Of a stretch of DNA of 33,860 nt, positions 10,501 through 19,534 are shown one piece after another; position 1 is the stretch's first letter, and the number at the start of each line of letters is the position of its first letter. Under the pieces are notes generated by a model. It ran no database searches. It was not told the origin of the DNA and saw nothing but the letters and a program-made list of their open reading frames with translations. This DNA is from Halocafeteria seosinensis (lineage: Eukaryota; Sar; Bigyra; Bicosoecida), in the NCBI GenBank assembly GCA_001687465.1, contig LVLI01000912.1, forward strand, positions 1 to 33,860, written 5' to 3'. Position numbers and translations under genes: made by a program.

Positions 10501-12531
10501 GTGTAACTGACGCCGCAGATGAGATGTAGAATCGCAGTAGAAACGATAATGGGTAATTAGAGGACCCAGGGATTGATAGACCAGTCTTGGCATCTCCGGG
10601 ATTTGCAGATTAAAACCTCCCATTAATTCCCGAAGTTCCCTAAAACCTGCTCGTATGCTGGCAAGAGAAGTCCTTGCGTGGGACAGCGTCTGACGGGGAA
10701 TCACTTGCCTCTCACTTTTTGATTTGAGCACAGGTTCTACTTGGTCATTGAAAGGAGCCGCAATAATCAAATCTGGCTTCCTCCCATACCGAATATATAG
10801 CTTCCAGCGCATAAAGTATCGATCCATGAGCGTTGAGTATCGTAGTCTGCCGCATCTTTCCCCGCACTTGTACAACAATGACCTCTCTCGCTGGACTAGC
10901 AATTGAGAAGCCTGGGGACCTCCCCCTTCAGAGCATTTCACTTCCTCCACTATACTCTTCGAGCATTTTGTCACAGATGGTAAAAGACGAGTCTTATTGC
11001 CGCAGCGATTGCGCCACTGATAGAATGCACGAGTGAGGAGGAGTTCTCTCTGTAACGATGTGTGATATCCCAGGAAGTTATTTAACATCCTCCTTGCCGA
11101 TGCAAGCTTAGTCTCTATACCTGAACCCTCTCTGATCTCGTCTTTTACGGTGTCTCTTTGTCTACAACAGCTACGCGCATTGGAGCCATGGACTGATTGT
11201 TGAGTCAGGGAACTAGACACAGCGAGGTGCCTTAAGTCTCTCGATTGTGGGACTTCGAAAGAGACGGTGTGCTGCGCCGTGAGACATGATGTAACATTTT
11301 GGTGCCGAGTCACCGGCTGCAGAGCGAGGGGACTGCATAGAGATTTATTGATCGTCATCGCTAATCGCTCTGGAGGAACTTGAGACGCCAGAGAGTTGCT
11401 CTCACTTGGGTCGTCATATGCCCCTGCACCGTGGCTTGGCTCGTGATTGGGGTTGGCGTATCCTTCGCCCACTACATTACGCTCATGTATACGCTCATTC
11501 CAATGTTCTCCATATCGTAACCACGGAGAAGTATCTTCGCAAATGTCTGACACCGTCTTCAGCGGTGATGCGAACAAAGAGTGACTGTGGTGATAATGTT
11601 TCGAATCCGATGGAGTCGCTTCCTTTGCTGAATATGGAAAAGATGTTTCCCCTTCATCGACCACGTCTTCTGCCATGTAGCGAATCAGACGAACGAGTAC
11701 ACGTGAACGACACTTAGAGTACTGAGAGATGTGTTTCGCTAATTTGTTCCTGTCCTTCAGAATCTGATGCTGACAATCGAAGACGATTACTTTGAGGATA
11801 GCCCTAAATCTCTTTCTTTCATGTGAACCATTTGCGTTTTCGCCTGTCTCTCCAACACCACTAGACTCCTTCCTGAAAATATCCGGTATACGATTCTCAA
11901 TCGTTTTTAGAACCTGGAGTAGCAGTTCCTGCAACAGCGTTTCGCACCAAATTTTGGGCAATCTCGGCAATCTTTCATACTCTTCCCAGTATGGCTGGTA
12001 CTGCTGACGATAGTTCTGATCATCTTCATGCGTGTGCTTTCTCCCTCTAGTTGCAGGTTCCTCGAGCCGTCTCAGACGGCTCACTACTGCCGTTAGCAAA
12101 TCCTGGGAAGTTAGATCCTCTTCGGTCACGGGTGTGGATTTCTTCTCTTCCTTCTCATGTTCTGCAACCAATGCATCTGACGAGTTCGAGACAGAATGAG
12201 GGGGATAAGATGGCACATTCTGTTTGTCAGAGGCCATATCCAATAAACGCAGGGGCGCTGAGGAGCCATGTACTCGCCTCTCGAGGGTCTCTCGGACGGA
12301 TTTCAAGATGTGCACAATCACATGACGCGCAATACGCTCTCGTATATGGGTCGAAGTGCCCTGAACAGCGCCGGAAGAGGCTTTCTTGGCGTCATGATGT
12401 CTCCTGCTGGCACTTTTCGATCGTTTCCGGCCCTTCTGGGGAGGATTATAGTAGTGATAATACGCATTTTCCACCGTAGTCAAGGCATAATGGTCGAGCA
12501 ATCGAAGAGCAGGATCTGGAGATGTCTGCAT
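7579..12531 (-). CDS. 1650-residue coiled-coil protein, Sfi1-like motifs
   Basis: A single uninterrupted minus-strand frame. The first ATG is at 12531 (MQTSPDPALRLLDHYAL). The N-terminal 300 residues hold several amphipathic helical blocks separated by disordered, charged stretches. Two short segments, LLTRAFYQWRNRC (about residue 500) and LMDRYFMRWKLYIRYG (about 580), resemble the Phe/Leu...Trp-Arg/Lys units of Sfi1-type centrin-binding repeats. From about 620 to 1390 the protein is almost wholly helical and coiled-coil-like (for example the ELKHRHAGDINEHLGRL region). The last 260 residues are Ser/Pro/Glu-rich and look disordered, with possible proline-directed phosphorylation sites such as LTPTTWEDSLGSPPP. 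A structural role at a microtubule-organising or spindle-pole body would fit, but this is inference; two motifs are few for Sfi1. Intronless, unlike most neighbours. Confidence 0.8.
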   Translation of the reverse strand: MQTSPDPALRLLDHYALTTVENAYYHYYNPPQKGRKRSKSASRRHHDAKKASSGAVQGTSTHIRERIARHVIVHILKSVRETLERRVHGSSAPLRLLDMASDKQNVPSYPPHSVSNSSDALVAEHEKEEKKSTPVTEEDLTSQDLLTAVVSRLRRLEEPATRGRKHTHEDDQNYRQQYQPYWEEYERLPRLPKIWCETLLQELLLQVLKTIENRIPDIFRKESSGVGETGENANGSHERKRFRAILKVIVFDCQHQILKDRNKLAKHISQYSKCRSRVLVRLIRYMAEDVVDEGETSFPYSAKEATPSDSKHYHHSHSLFASPLKTVSDICEDTSPWLRYGEHWNERIHERNVVGEGYANPNHEPSHGAGAYDDPSESNSLASQVPPERLAMTINKSLCSPLALQPVTRHQNVTSCLTAQHTVSFEVPQSRDLRHLAVSSSLTQQSVHGSNARSCCRQRDTVKDEIREGSGIETKLASARRMLNNFLGYHTSLQRELLLTRAFYQWRNRCGNKTRLLPSVTKCSKSIVEEVKCSEGGGPQASQLLVQRERSLLYKCGERCGRLRYSTLMDRYFMRWKLYIRYGRKPDLIIAAPFNDQVEPVLKSKSERQVIPRQTLSHARTSLASIRAGFRELRELMGGFNLQIPEMPRLVYQSLGPLITHYRFYCDSTSHLRRQLHAARFQLDCTARRGALRARLLYQSYRSRLRALQQRLQYVEHKKLKSKRRAAVRNAVNKMLPWIQRMHNESQRTQSRHCRLSQAMKKIATDVYGLILQAQTELHDTFISIERKMENLMERLGNIECCKARLQTSLCHFRQCHLPRSSLKITHRDVTQIADIARSITQPLAVCFEEASLDIDRLRSYTDSLKRSLPRPGNLRKTNPAVDVCIREQVCHVSDRFAVRREAKLVQYLVGYLRGEYEEIRNACRTDVESIVDFISFHRCSLSRRPLQSAQPASLSAASRLNEMSVNRDSPLVPTTEARRVKTEFCRLSSSHKEVADAIAERFQRTLLDFDLMQSSILKTLTSFDLDKPTHTNASSTSQELSSVDDSQVAAAQPRISIITNAKILRDRSVGLSSEFRDISASITAQWSHELSELERTKDTVMGAVRSQSASVNYTSQCLRLLEDENRELRDDYEHLESRFVHIARCVASLVTSVKSFAESLDQSLHRHKQSVFHQMAAQNKKLKRMLYNHRAVLDGGNAKYANSIDYDEHRGALKAVERIWKERMSMMREDTRSLVSELKHRHAGDINEHLGRLTEDKNAQALDMQREFQRRLREKEAECKREILAYQRESIDSFRNYRRRFGILTQNRIGMVFEDMRSQHLNRVYSRNCLASLEGRKRYSLLSELDELLHVVDDYKSSDAETLRRLEYQLSQNDLTINIMGATERPPGHTRKALSQIGNLLNGRSLTYQPFDREETDEIRPASTSTADTRELEDLSEGDIEEAMNMIGELSRKDGDWDGSFGESKDENRNVLDQSHLSSEEDDKQLKTPAHKFRENQQNVGDSLTKHPSRVMETPYDGPPSKTNQGYYHKHGGNLHLGDNLRKRILHLRSMVSSSPIVDDRSDEHQLVYETTPRGRLDTRFCGDKEPLTSAKVTGYSKDPLTPTTWEDSLGSPPPTRAQENSTKARHQFSQGPSQSPDVRRSVESFYTI

Positions 12532-13599
12532 CTTGCCATGCAATGGTAAATGAGCGCTTGAGTATCAACTTGCAGCTCAATCGATCGATGATCCTCAATT
12601 ATGCCCTCATGATGCCCCGATACCGGGCTCAATCAAAGCTACCAGTGTGTATCACTATGACCTACATACAATCAATACCATGGGAGCTGTGGTCTCTGGT
12701 GTGCTTCATTCATGAAGGCGCACTACACACACCGCGTATTTGAATTTGAATCCAGCATTCCAGTTTGGGAATCATCCACTGGGGCGTGGGGCACAACTTT
12801 TTTTTTTCTCGTGCCACCGTGGCAGTGCCACGCCCGCCCAAAACACTTGGCATGCCAACGTGGCATGTCAAAATTACAAAATGTTCTTTACGTATGTAAT
12901 GCGGCGCGTTTTCGCCGGTATTCTTCGTAGTGTTGGTCTATTTTTGTTTCAAATTTTTAGCTAGAAGCGCCTTCCTGTAGTTTTCCTTCCTTCTTTATTC
13001 TCTCTTCCACGCCGCTGCTTCTTTGGAGGTACCCTAGGAATCCTAGGATGCAGAAATAGGGGCCGATTCTAAATGTGCTCTGCAGCTTTCGGCTGTCATA
13101 CGAACTGAGACGAAAGCGTAGTAAAACAGGGAGGTTATTCCCTCTTAATCCACTTGGATCCAATAGCAGCGCCTTCGAGGTTTACACCTAGCACATCGAT
13201 TTCGGATTCATAGACCCATTGTTCGCTTTCTGATTGATGATGGTACCCAAAGCGCCGGCGGCGTGGACCTTCTCGCACGTTTTAAGGTGCACCGTGCATC
13301 GGCATGTATGAAGTCGTTCTGGCTGTCACATCATTATCGCCAAAGTTGCACACGACCACTTCAAATCTTTTGATACTTGGATCTCGGGTTGCGCCATTCT
13401 CAATAAGGAAATATTCCTATGTTCAGTGCGGTGCTTTGCCCATTCGAATTTGAATCCTTGAGCCTTTTTGTGTTGTTTGGTAGTTTTCTTCCGGGGGGGC
13501 AGCGGAGGTCCTCCGGAGGAGGCTGGTGGCATGCCACGGTTGGCACAACATAGCCTTCTTGGCACAAGTGGCGCACTTTTAATCTTCAATATATTCTTC
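12532..13599. other. Gene-free region with short inverted repeats
   Basis: No gene is supported. The stretch 12800-12870 is rich in small palindromes (GTGCCACCGTGGCAG; CATGCCAACGTGGCATG), and similar ones lie at about 13528-13552 (GGTGGCATGCCACGGTTGG). A 16-base string, ATTTGAATTTGAATCC or a one-mismatch form, occurs at 12738-12753 and 13442-13457. These may be internal or terminal parts of a non-autonomous DNA transposon, or of the hAT element to the right, but I cannot delimit its left end. Confidence 0.4.
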
Positions 13600-14232
13600 C
13601 ATGGTGCTTCGTGTATGATTCCACCGATATACACGTGATCTCCTCATCCTATAGAGGCCTGTGCCGCCTCCAAACGCCAACACGGATAAGCGATACGTCT
13701 CAGGACGAACTCCTGAGGTCGTCCCAGGTAGGCAGGCCGAGCGACTCTTCAGCACAGCTGGATGGATCAACCACAAGCTTAGACGACGCTTAGGCCCTCA
13801 GAAGTTCCGTGAGATCATGATGCTACGATATGATCTCGTCAAATCCAAGCGCAATCACTACTTAGCGCCTTCTCAAGCAGAATGCCAACACGACCGCACG
13901 ACGGTACTTTGCGCGATATAAGCGTAGATTTGTTCGGGAGTGACGCCGAGCTAGACGACAACGTTTCCGTCAACACTCTCGATGAGGTAGATGAATTTCA
14001 GCACCCTTATGGACTTGACAACGACGATGAATTGGCTCATTTTTTAGCTCCTTAATTAAGACAGGGGTTCAACCGTTCAAGGCTCCCTGTGAAAACTACA
14101 AAAATCTACTGTCTACACCGTACGATCCGCCGATCCGCAAAACCGCCCGCTGTTCGCAACCCAAAATCGGCGGACGATCCGCGAATTGCCCGCGGACGGC
14201 ATGTATCCGCATTTTCAAAATCCTGCCTCTGT
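13600..14232 (+). mobile_element. hAT transposon fossil: transposase C-terminus and right end
   Basis: In the plus frame about 13690-13860 the residues QAERLFSTAGWINHKLRRRL followed by GPQKFREIMMLRYDL match the C-terminal dimerisation segment of hAT-family transposases (consensus ERxFSxAG...R..L.P......L). A stop then follows, and the acidic C-terminal tail (DAELDDNVSVNTLDEVDEF, ending at TAA 14053-14055) continues in another frame, so the gene is dead. Beyond the stop, 14120-14232 contains four ATCCGC copies (14125, 14133, 14177, 14205) alternating with GCGGAC, typical of hAT subterminal repeats. The plausible right terminus reads, on the minus strand, CAGAGGCAGGATTTTGAAAA. The left end was not found. 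Confidence 0.7.
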
Positions 14233-14569
14233 ATTGCTCTTCCCGCCTGTAACTTACAGGCTACCGGTAGTACCGGAGCTCTGCGAGTGTAGGTCAGCGG
14301 GCTGAGCCCGCTCAACAGTTCTTAAAGAACACTCGAAGCTGCGCCATCCTATACTGGTGATACTATGTATTGTACAACAATCTATATACTGTAGCATTTT
14401 GCTATTCAGCATATGATAAACACGAAGTGACTTTTTCTTTTACAGATACCACCGAATTGGCAATACGATACCGTTAAGGTATACACGTACCCGAAACTAA
14501 CTACCGGACTCCTACGTCTACCTGACAAGCTATCTACGCACTCTGGATGAAGTGGAGACAAAACGAAAA
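14233..14569. other. Upstream region of the beta-helix gene
   Basis: No gene is seen. A good acceptor-like tract (TTTTTCTTTTACAG) ends near 14446, so a non-coding 5' exon or spliced leader region upstream of the beta-helix gene is possible, but no matching GTANG donor is evident. Confidence 0.35.
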
Positions 14570-16558
14570 ATGCCTTGCTGTGGATCTAATCGCGCTTTTT
14601 ATCGGACTTTCATGCTTGCTTTATCTGTAATATGTTCAGAAAGCTCTCTCGTCGTAGCGACAAACTTTAGGAGCCATGTCATCCAGGGACTCATTCCGTG
14701 CATTGAATGGGATCCGAGGGTATTGACGTTTCGCTTACTTTGCAGTTTCAAGTGGGCGGACTTTTTTAGTGAGACCGATTTCATTGCATTGCAGGCAAAT
14801 GAGACGTTCGCTGGAGATGGCTCTTTAACGATTGACCTGGTCGGAAACACAGGGGAATATAGGGGGCTATTTATGACGGAGGCTTCATCGATGGATGAAG
14901 CGGTGACCATCAGGAATGTACATACGGAAAACGGTAAAACATTTGAATTGGCAGGTTTCATTCTAGCATGGGGATCAAATCACTATGTTGTAGAAAACTG
15001 TAGCTCCACGGGGGAAATTAGTGGCCGAGATTCTGGGGGAATAGCAGGGTTAGCAGACTTGTCCTTATCCGGCTCCTTCGGTATCATCCGATCTTGTAGA
15101 AGTTCTGGGACTATATCTGGCAAATTCGCCGGCGGTATAATTGCAAGTGCAGCAGGATCCAATGATGGACGTTTCGAAATCCAAAACTGCCATTCTTCGG
15201 GGGACATAACTGGGGAAGGAGCAGGTGGAATAGCGGGGCGGAGGACCGGGGATTCTGGCACGGTCGTGATTGCCAACTGTTGTTCAACAGGTACCATACA
15301 AGGCAAAAGTAGCGGTGGTATCTGCGGAAAAGAAACGGCCTATTTTGGTGAATCCTTTCTCATGTCGGGCTGCTTCTCCATGGGTGATATTTTGGGTTTC
15401 AACGCTGGTGGTCTGGTAGGCGATTACTCCGCGCACCATTCGAAATCTTTCGTGATTGCAAATTCCTATACTCGAGGTCACATAACGGGCTTTTCGGCTG
15501 GAGGGCTCGCTGGAGCCAATTTTGCTCAAGCGTCTGGTACAGCGTTGTTAGAAAATGTGTATGCCTCAGGGAATATTTCTGGTGAGTACGCTGGGGGCAT
15601 CACAGTAACGACACAGCAGGAATCCTTGGTCGTTAAGAACTCAGTTTTTTCCTCGGAACCGTTCGTTGGTTTTGACGGAACGTTTGAGAACATAAATAGT
15701 AGCAGCAGTATCCGTGACATCCTTGGGAGACTTTTCTCCGTAGATGGCGACGTAAAATGGGGAGACCAATGGGAAGCTCGGCCACGAGGATTGCCGACCT
15801 TGACCGGACATGAAGGTCTATGCGAAGCCGTCCAAGCCCGAACTGGATTTCTCGCTGAATCTGTCGCGCCTTCATTCAGTCCTAGCAACATGGCAACTGT
15901 GTCCCCTTCCATTACACCATCTCCTTCGGGGAGTATCCCGCCTTCATGCAGTCCTAGCAACACGGCAACGGTATCCCCTTCCACGACACCATCTCGTTCA
16001 GGGACTATTACGCCTTCGTCGAGTCCTAGCAACACGGCAACGGTATCTGCGTCCACTACAACCACCAGCACTCCCAGCTTCACAGGTACTTCCAGCTTAA
16101 CGAAAACCGTATCTCCCACCCCTCCATCGACCTGGACTGCTATTCCTGGTCTTGTGATCGTCACTGTTTTCGTTAATAACCGCCCCAGTGGAAATGCCAG
16201 TGTCTTCCCATGTCTCAAACGCGGAATCCTGGTTTCAATCTTGGGAAGCAAAGAGTTCAAACCCACTGATGTCAATGCAACCAATGTGCGTGTCGGTACT
16301 CGTTCTTTCGTCTCCAAAGGCCAAGGGTGTCGTCCTTCTTCGAACATACAACAAAAGGACGTTAACGGAGATGATAGATTAGACATGCTATTCCACTGTG
16401 TCGGAAAGCTTGGTCTCTCTTTGAAGAATGAAACACAAGTATTGGTTGCGGTGGGAATGAACCATGAGGGACAACGCTATGAGGGACATGCAAGGGTACG
16501 AATAATTGGGAGCCAAGCAAGAAGAGAACAGCTCGGTGCTCTCGAGATCCACAACTAA
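14570..16558 (+). CDS. Secreted/surface beta-helix protein with bacterial-type C-terminal domain
   Basis: 662 residues, intronless, first ATG at 14570 (MPCCGSNRAF). The N-terminus has a hydrophobic stretch (FMLALSVICSESSLVVA) that can serve as a signal peptide. From about residue 143 to 350 there are seven GLUG-like repeats spaced 25-35 residues, such as NCSSTGEISGRDSGGIAG and NSYTRGHITGFSAGGLAG, expected to fold as a right-handed beta-solenoid. A Ser/Thr/Pro-rich linker (about 425-510) carries three copies of a SPSNTATVS-type unit and is a likely O-glycosylation region. The C-terminal domain (about 515-650) has SGNASVFPCLKRGILVSILG, VNATNVRVG and a DVNGDDRLDMLFHC motif. That resembles a calcium-loop-containing domain common on bacterial and archaeal surface proteins (V-AIL...VRFG...DVNGDG...). 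It probably acts at the cell surface or wall. Lateral origin of the C-terminal domain is inference. Confidence 0.75.
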   Translation: MPCCGSNRAFYRTFMLALSVICSESSLVVATNFRSHVIQGLIPCIEWDPRVLTFRLLCSFKWADFFSETDFIALQANETFAGDGSLTIDLVGNTGEYRGLFMTEASSMDEAVTIRNVHTENGKTFELAGFILAWGSNHYVVENCSSTGEISGRDSGGIAGLADLSLSGSFGIIRSCRSSGTISGKFAGGIIASAAGSNDGRFEIQNCHSSGDITGEGAGGIAGRRTGDSGTVVIANCCSTGTIQGKSSGGICGKETAYFGESFLMSGCFSMGDILGFNAGGLVGDYSAHHSKSFVIANSYTRGHITGFSAGGLAGANFAQASGTALLENVYASGNISGEYAGGITVTTQQESLVVKNSVFSSEPFVGFDGTFENINSSSSIRDILGRLFSVDGDVKWGDQWEARPRGLPTLTGHEGLCEAVQARTGFLAESVAPSFSPSNMATVSPSITPSPSGSIPPSCSPSNTATVSPSTTPSRSGTITPSSSPSNTATVSASTTTTSTPSFTGTSSLTKTVSPTPPSTWTAIPGLVIVTVFVNNRPSGNASVFPCLKRGILVSILGSKEFKPTDVNATNVRVGTRSFVSKGQGCRPSSNIQQKDVNGDDRLDMLFHCVGKLGLSLKNETQVLVAVGMNHEGQRYEGHARVRIIGSQARREQLGALEIHN

Positions 16559-17012
16559 AAACTCGATTGGACTTTAAGGAATCTTGAACGACGATGAACA
16601 TGTGACTGAAAAATGTGAGTGTACATGGCCCACAAATTTGGGACGACTACATGAACTTGCAGTGCATGCACTTCAAACTACCAATACAACTTCAAAAGCA
16701 ACTACCCGGCCAAATAATTTTTCATGCTATTCTGCCGCTTTACCACACTTTGCTAGCAGCATTTCCACCAATTCTACCGGTGAAAGCTTGATTACACCCA
16801 TATCGTTTATATACAATACTGTACTGGGAGTGCTCCCGATACGTGAATTTCCGACAATCATGGCGCCACGGTTCGGACAGCAGCATGTACCTCCTGCCTA
16901 GGATGGTGGAGTGCACAAGCGTTAAACCGGACACAAAAGTCAATGCCGACGCGACAACGCAGTTCTCCAAGTACCGAATGGACTTAAACGAACGCAGTCC
17001 CGGGTGACGTCT
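16559..17012. other. Gap without a recognisable gene
   Basis: Downstream of the beta-helix gene and upstream of the RNase H fragment copy. ORFs are short and unlike known proteins. I see nothing further. Confidence 0.5.
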
Positions 17013-17152
17013 GCATGGAATGCGACTCACAATTTGAGTCACAAACGATGGTGGATCACATGAATGGCGAAGCCCAGTGCCGTAAGGACAAGCTCATCCC
17101 GCTCTTCGAGAGGGCACGGACTGAATGGTTCCAACTTAAGAACCTCCCAATG
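17013..17152 (+). mobile_element. Second copy of the RNase H retroelement fragment
   Basis: This stretch is the reverse complement, with few mismatches, of 130-262 at the start of the window. It encodes the same part of the RNase H domain on the plus strand (block MECDSQ, interrupted, then HMNGEAQCRKDKL and LFERARTEWF). It differs by a 12-base insertion, ATTTGAGTCACA, which makes a local duplication of the preceding GACTCACA, and by a few bases missing near its end. The flanks beyond 17152 do not continue the match, so this is a short isolated scrap. Confidence 0.8.
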
Positions 17153-17845
17153 GTGGTTGCGCAAGTCGGTTGACGTTGTAGAGGGCTGGTACCGTGGTCG
17201 TTTAACTGTAGTTAGAGGATGCGGTCAACTCCCCGGCCGGTGGTGGGCTATCTGTCCCATATATGTGTGTGGTAGCGATTACTAACTAGTCAGTGACTGC
17301 AAGCGACGACACTAACCACTTACTCGATGCAATAATGTCCAGTGGCCGTTGCTCAACCGGGAACTCGCACTTTAAATAGAGGGGGTTTCTCTTCGCGTGC
17401 TGTGCAACAAGCCAATGCAGTGCTTTGTACAGTAGATGCGTTTATGCGATTGGCACGATTTCCGTGTCTTGACTAGCATTTACATTGCTCCGAGTTCTTG
17501 ATTACTGTATCATGGGAGTGCGATACAATAGTCAAAGTGGAACCCGCAAAACACACTATTTTTGTAACCGCGTACCGGGACCTTCGCGCCTTACCTCCGT
17601 TTTGCGTTACTGACCTGACGCACAAAATTCTCGGATATAGATTTTGTCCGGTGATAAATCTACGGTGAGACCCATATACCAGGTACGGTAGTCCGAAATA
17701 TTCAGCAATGCATGACCGTACAGTACGCCTTGGTATGCTAGTTGGTGGCTCGATGGACCGGCTGTTGCAGGCAGCGAGAGTGACCAATCACAGCAGTGCA
17801 AGGCGGTGACCCGAGGAAACGGCGACATGGATTCCTTCACCAATT
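17153..17845. other. Gap without a recognisable gene
   Basis: No coding region can be supported. Short ORFs on the minus strand (17473-17843) show no family resemblance. The region precedes the broken ankyrin gene and may contain its decayed promoter. Confidence 0.5.
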
Positions 17846-18533
17846 ATGTGGAAACAGGAGGGTGACATTAATCCGCTTCATGCTGCATTTAACAATTATA
17901 AATTTGAGATAGCCCGGGTGCTGGTGACGGAATTTGGTCACGAGGGAATAAAGCAGAAAACGAGGTGTGCCACTGTGAAGTTTATACAGTATCTTACTTG
18001 GCCTAGTGGCTAAGAAAACTAGCTAGGGGCATATTTCCTGTTCTGCAGCCAGGAAACAATCCATTGCATTTTGCGTAGAAAACAGACGCCAGATTTGTTC
18101 GAGTATTTGTAATGAGTTTGGAGCAAATCCTCGGGCTAAGAACAAGGTAACTCTTTACCATTTTTTTCTTGCCCTCGTGTAAAATGTTCCTTAATATCCG
18201 ATATGTGCTTCAGGGCATGGAGACACCTCTGCACAGGGCTGCTTTGCATGGTAACCTCGATGTGTTTCGAGTGCTACTAGAGGAGTTGGGAGCACGAGAC
18301 GACCTTTACGTTCCGAATGAAGTACGGTGTTGAGAACGGTTGGCTAACGTTTCATAGGGTGGACAGCACTGTTTCATATCACCTGGAGTTCTATGACTGG
18401 TTCGCAGGAAGGGGACACTCCGGTTGATTTGGCTTTCTGGAGCCTCGAAAACAGCTTCATAGGAGAGCAAAAGGAGGGCGCGGGCGAAGTAGTTGACTAT
18501 CTGCGTGGAATCAAAACAGTCATAGGGTGTTGA
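17846..18533 (+). pseudogene. Broken ankyrin-repeat gene
   Basis: Four blocks read as ankyrin repeats: 17846 to about 17970 (MWKQEGDINPLHAAFNNYKF, then EIARVLVTEFGHEG), 18049-18146 (GNNPLHFA, then ENRRQICSSICNEFGANPRA), 18214-18321 (GMETPLHRAALHGNLDVFRV, then LLEELGARDD) and 18408-18533 (EGDTPVDLAFWSLENSF, ending YLRGIKTVIGC). Blocks three and four join in phase 0 across a GTACGG...CAG intron. In the second block, HFA is followed by an immediate TAG; the repeat resumes one base out of frame at GTAGAAAAC, as if one base were lost. The donors after the first two blocks (GTGTGC or GTGAAG; GTAACT) also depart from the GTANG rule of the window. I therefore call it a pseudogene; a sequence error in one base remains possible. 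Confidence 0.6.
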
Positions 18534-18661
18534 TCAGTGCTTCATTCTTCTTAGCTCCCGGGTGATGTCGAATAATGAGCGAAATTCTGAACACCGTTGA
18601 ACGTATCAGTGAAAGAGCCATCTCCAGTTTAGAAGAAATACTAAACAAATGAAAATACTTT

Positions 18662-19534
18662 CTATGCTTCAAGAATTTCGTAATTTATGTATGCCCTGAT
18701 GGATCGATCCGCCAAAGTTTCCTTCAAACTTCCAATATAGTTTTCTGGAGAACGATACCATTGCACCATCGTCGATGCTCCTACGGGTATAAGCGAGGAA
18801 ATGAATACGGAGTGCAGACTAGGACCAACCGCTCGAAAAAGGTTCCAGCCGATGTTTCCAAATGTTTTCGGATCTACAGGTTTGAATGTGCGGTGCAAAA
18901 ATACGAAAAGCGAAAGCGCAAGAATGGCAACTCCTGTCACCCAAAAGTATATCGGGAAGACGAAGGGAATCACGTGTGTAACACAAGGAGTGACAATCAG
19001 CGCTGTCCACAGAACTGAGGCTAGTTGCTGGCGCGTCCGTCGAAACGGAGGAATGGTCTCGTTTTCGTCCAGTGTAGAGAAGTACCATGAGGGCATGAAC
19101 ACTAGAGGAGAGCACCTCCCACCAGGGAGACTCGGAAACAAGGTGGACACATTCGGACTATTCAACATCACTAAAACAAAGCAGTCATAGCGCTCCCACT
19201 TTGAGGAAGTACTGGCTGTACTCACGTTCCAAATATCGAACCCAGCCTGAGTAAGCATACTACCTATGAGATAGAGCTCCCAGGTAACGGTAGCGTAATA
19301 CTTCGCTTTAATCCATGTTTCACTCTCCCAAATCCTCCCTTCATGCTCTTGCTCTTCGTCTTCCGTCAACCGAAGCGCTTCGTAAATCTCCTCTCGCTGT
19401 TTCTCGTGCTCGAGATTCCTCAAGACCCTGCCTGTATCCTTGGCCTCGTACGACGAAGCTGCGAGTTGCAATGTGACGGTGTGTATAATCCATGACTTAA
19501 GAAACGCGCCAATGGCGAACAAGTATAGAGGCAT
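18662..19534 (-). CDS. Multi-pass membrane protein of unknown function
   Basis: Minus-strand frame from ATG at 19534 (MPLYLFAIGAFLKSW), 290 residues. Hydrophobic segments: the N-terminal one (LFAIGAFLKSWIIHTVTLQL), one around YYATVTWELYLIGSML, two near the middle (SVLWTALIVTPCVTHVIPFV and IYFWVTGVAILALSLFVFL), and one near the C-terminus (LHSVFISSLIPVGAS). An acidic, helical cytosolic-like loop (KDTGRVLRNLEHEKQREEIY) sits between the first two. I do not recognise the family. The open frame continues 44 codons upstream to 19666 (includes CCTVRFGDKQVNYWRWW, protein-like) without an ATG, then meets a TGA at 19679-19681. Before that TGA the same frame is open back to an ATG at 19828, so the true N-terminus may lie farther upstream. 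Confidence 0.6.
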   Translation of the reverse strand: MPLYLFAIGAFLKSWIIHTVTLQLAASSYEAKDTGRVLRNLEHEKQREEIYEALRLTEDEEQEHEGRIWESETWIKAKYYATVTWELYLIGSMLTQAGFDIWNVSTASTSSKWERYDCFVLVMLNSPNVSTLFPSLPGGRCSPLVFMPSWYFSTLDENETIPPFRRTRQQLASVLWTALIVTPCVTHVIPFVFPIYFWVTGVAILALSLFVFLHRTFKPVDPKTFGNIGWNLFRAVGPSLHSVFISSLIPVGASTMVQWYRSPENYIGSLKETLADRSIRAYINYEILEA

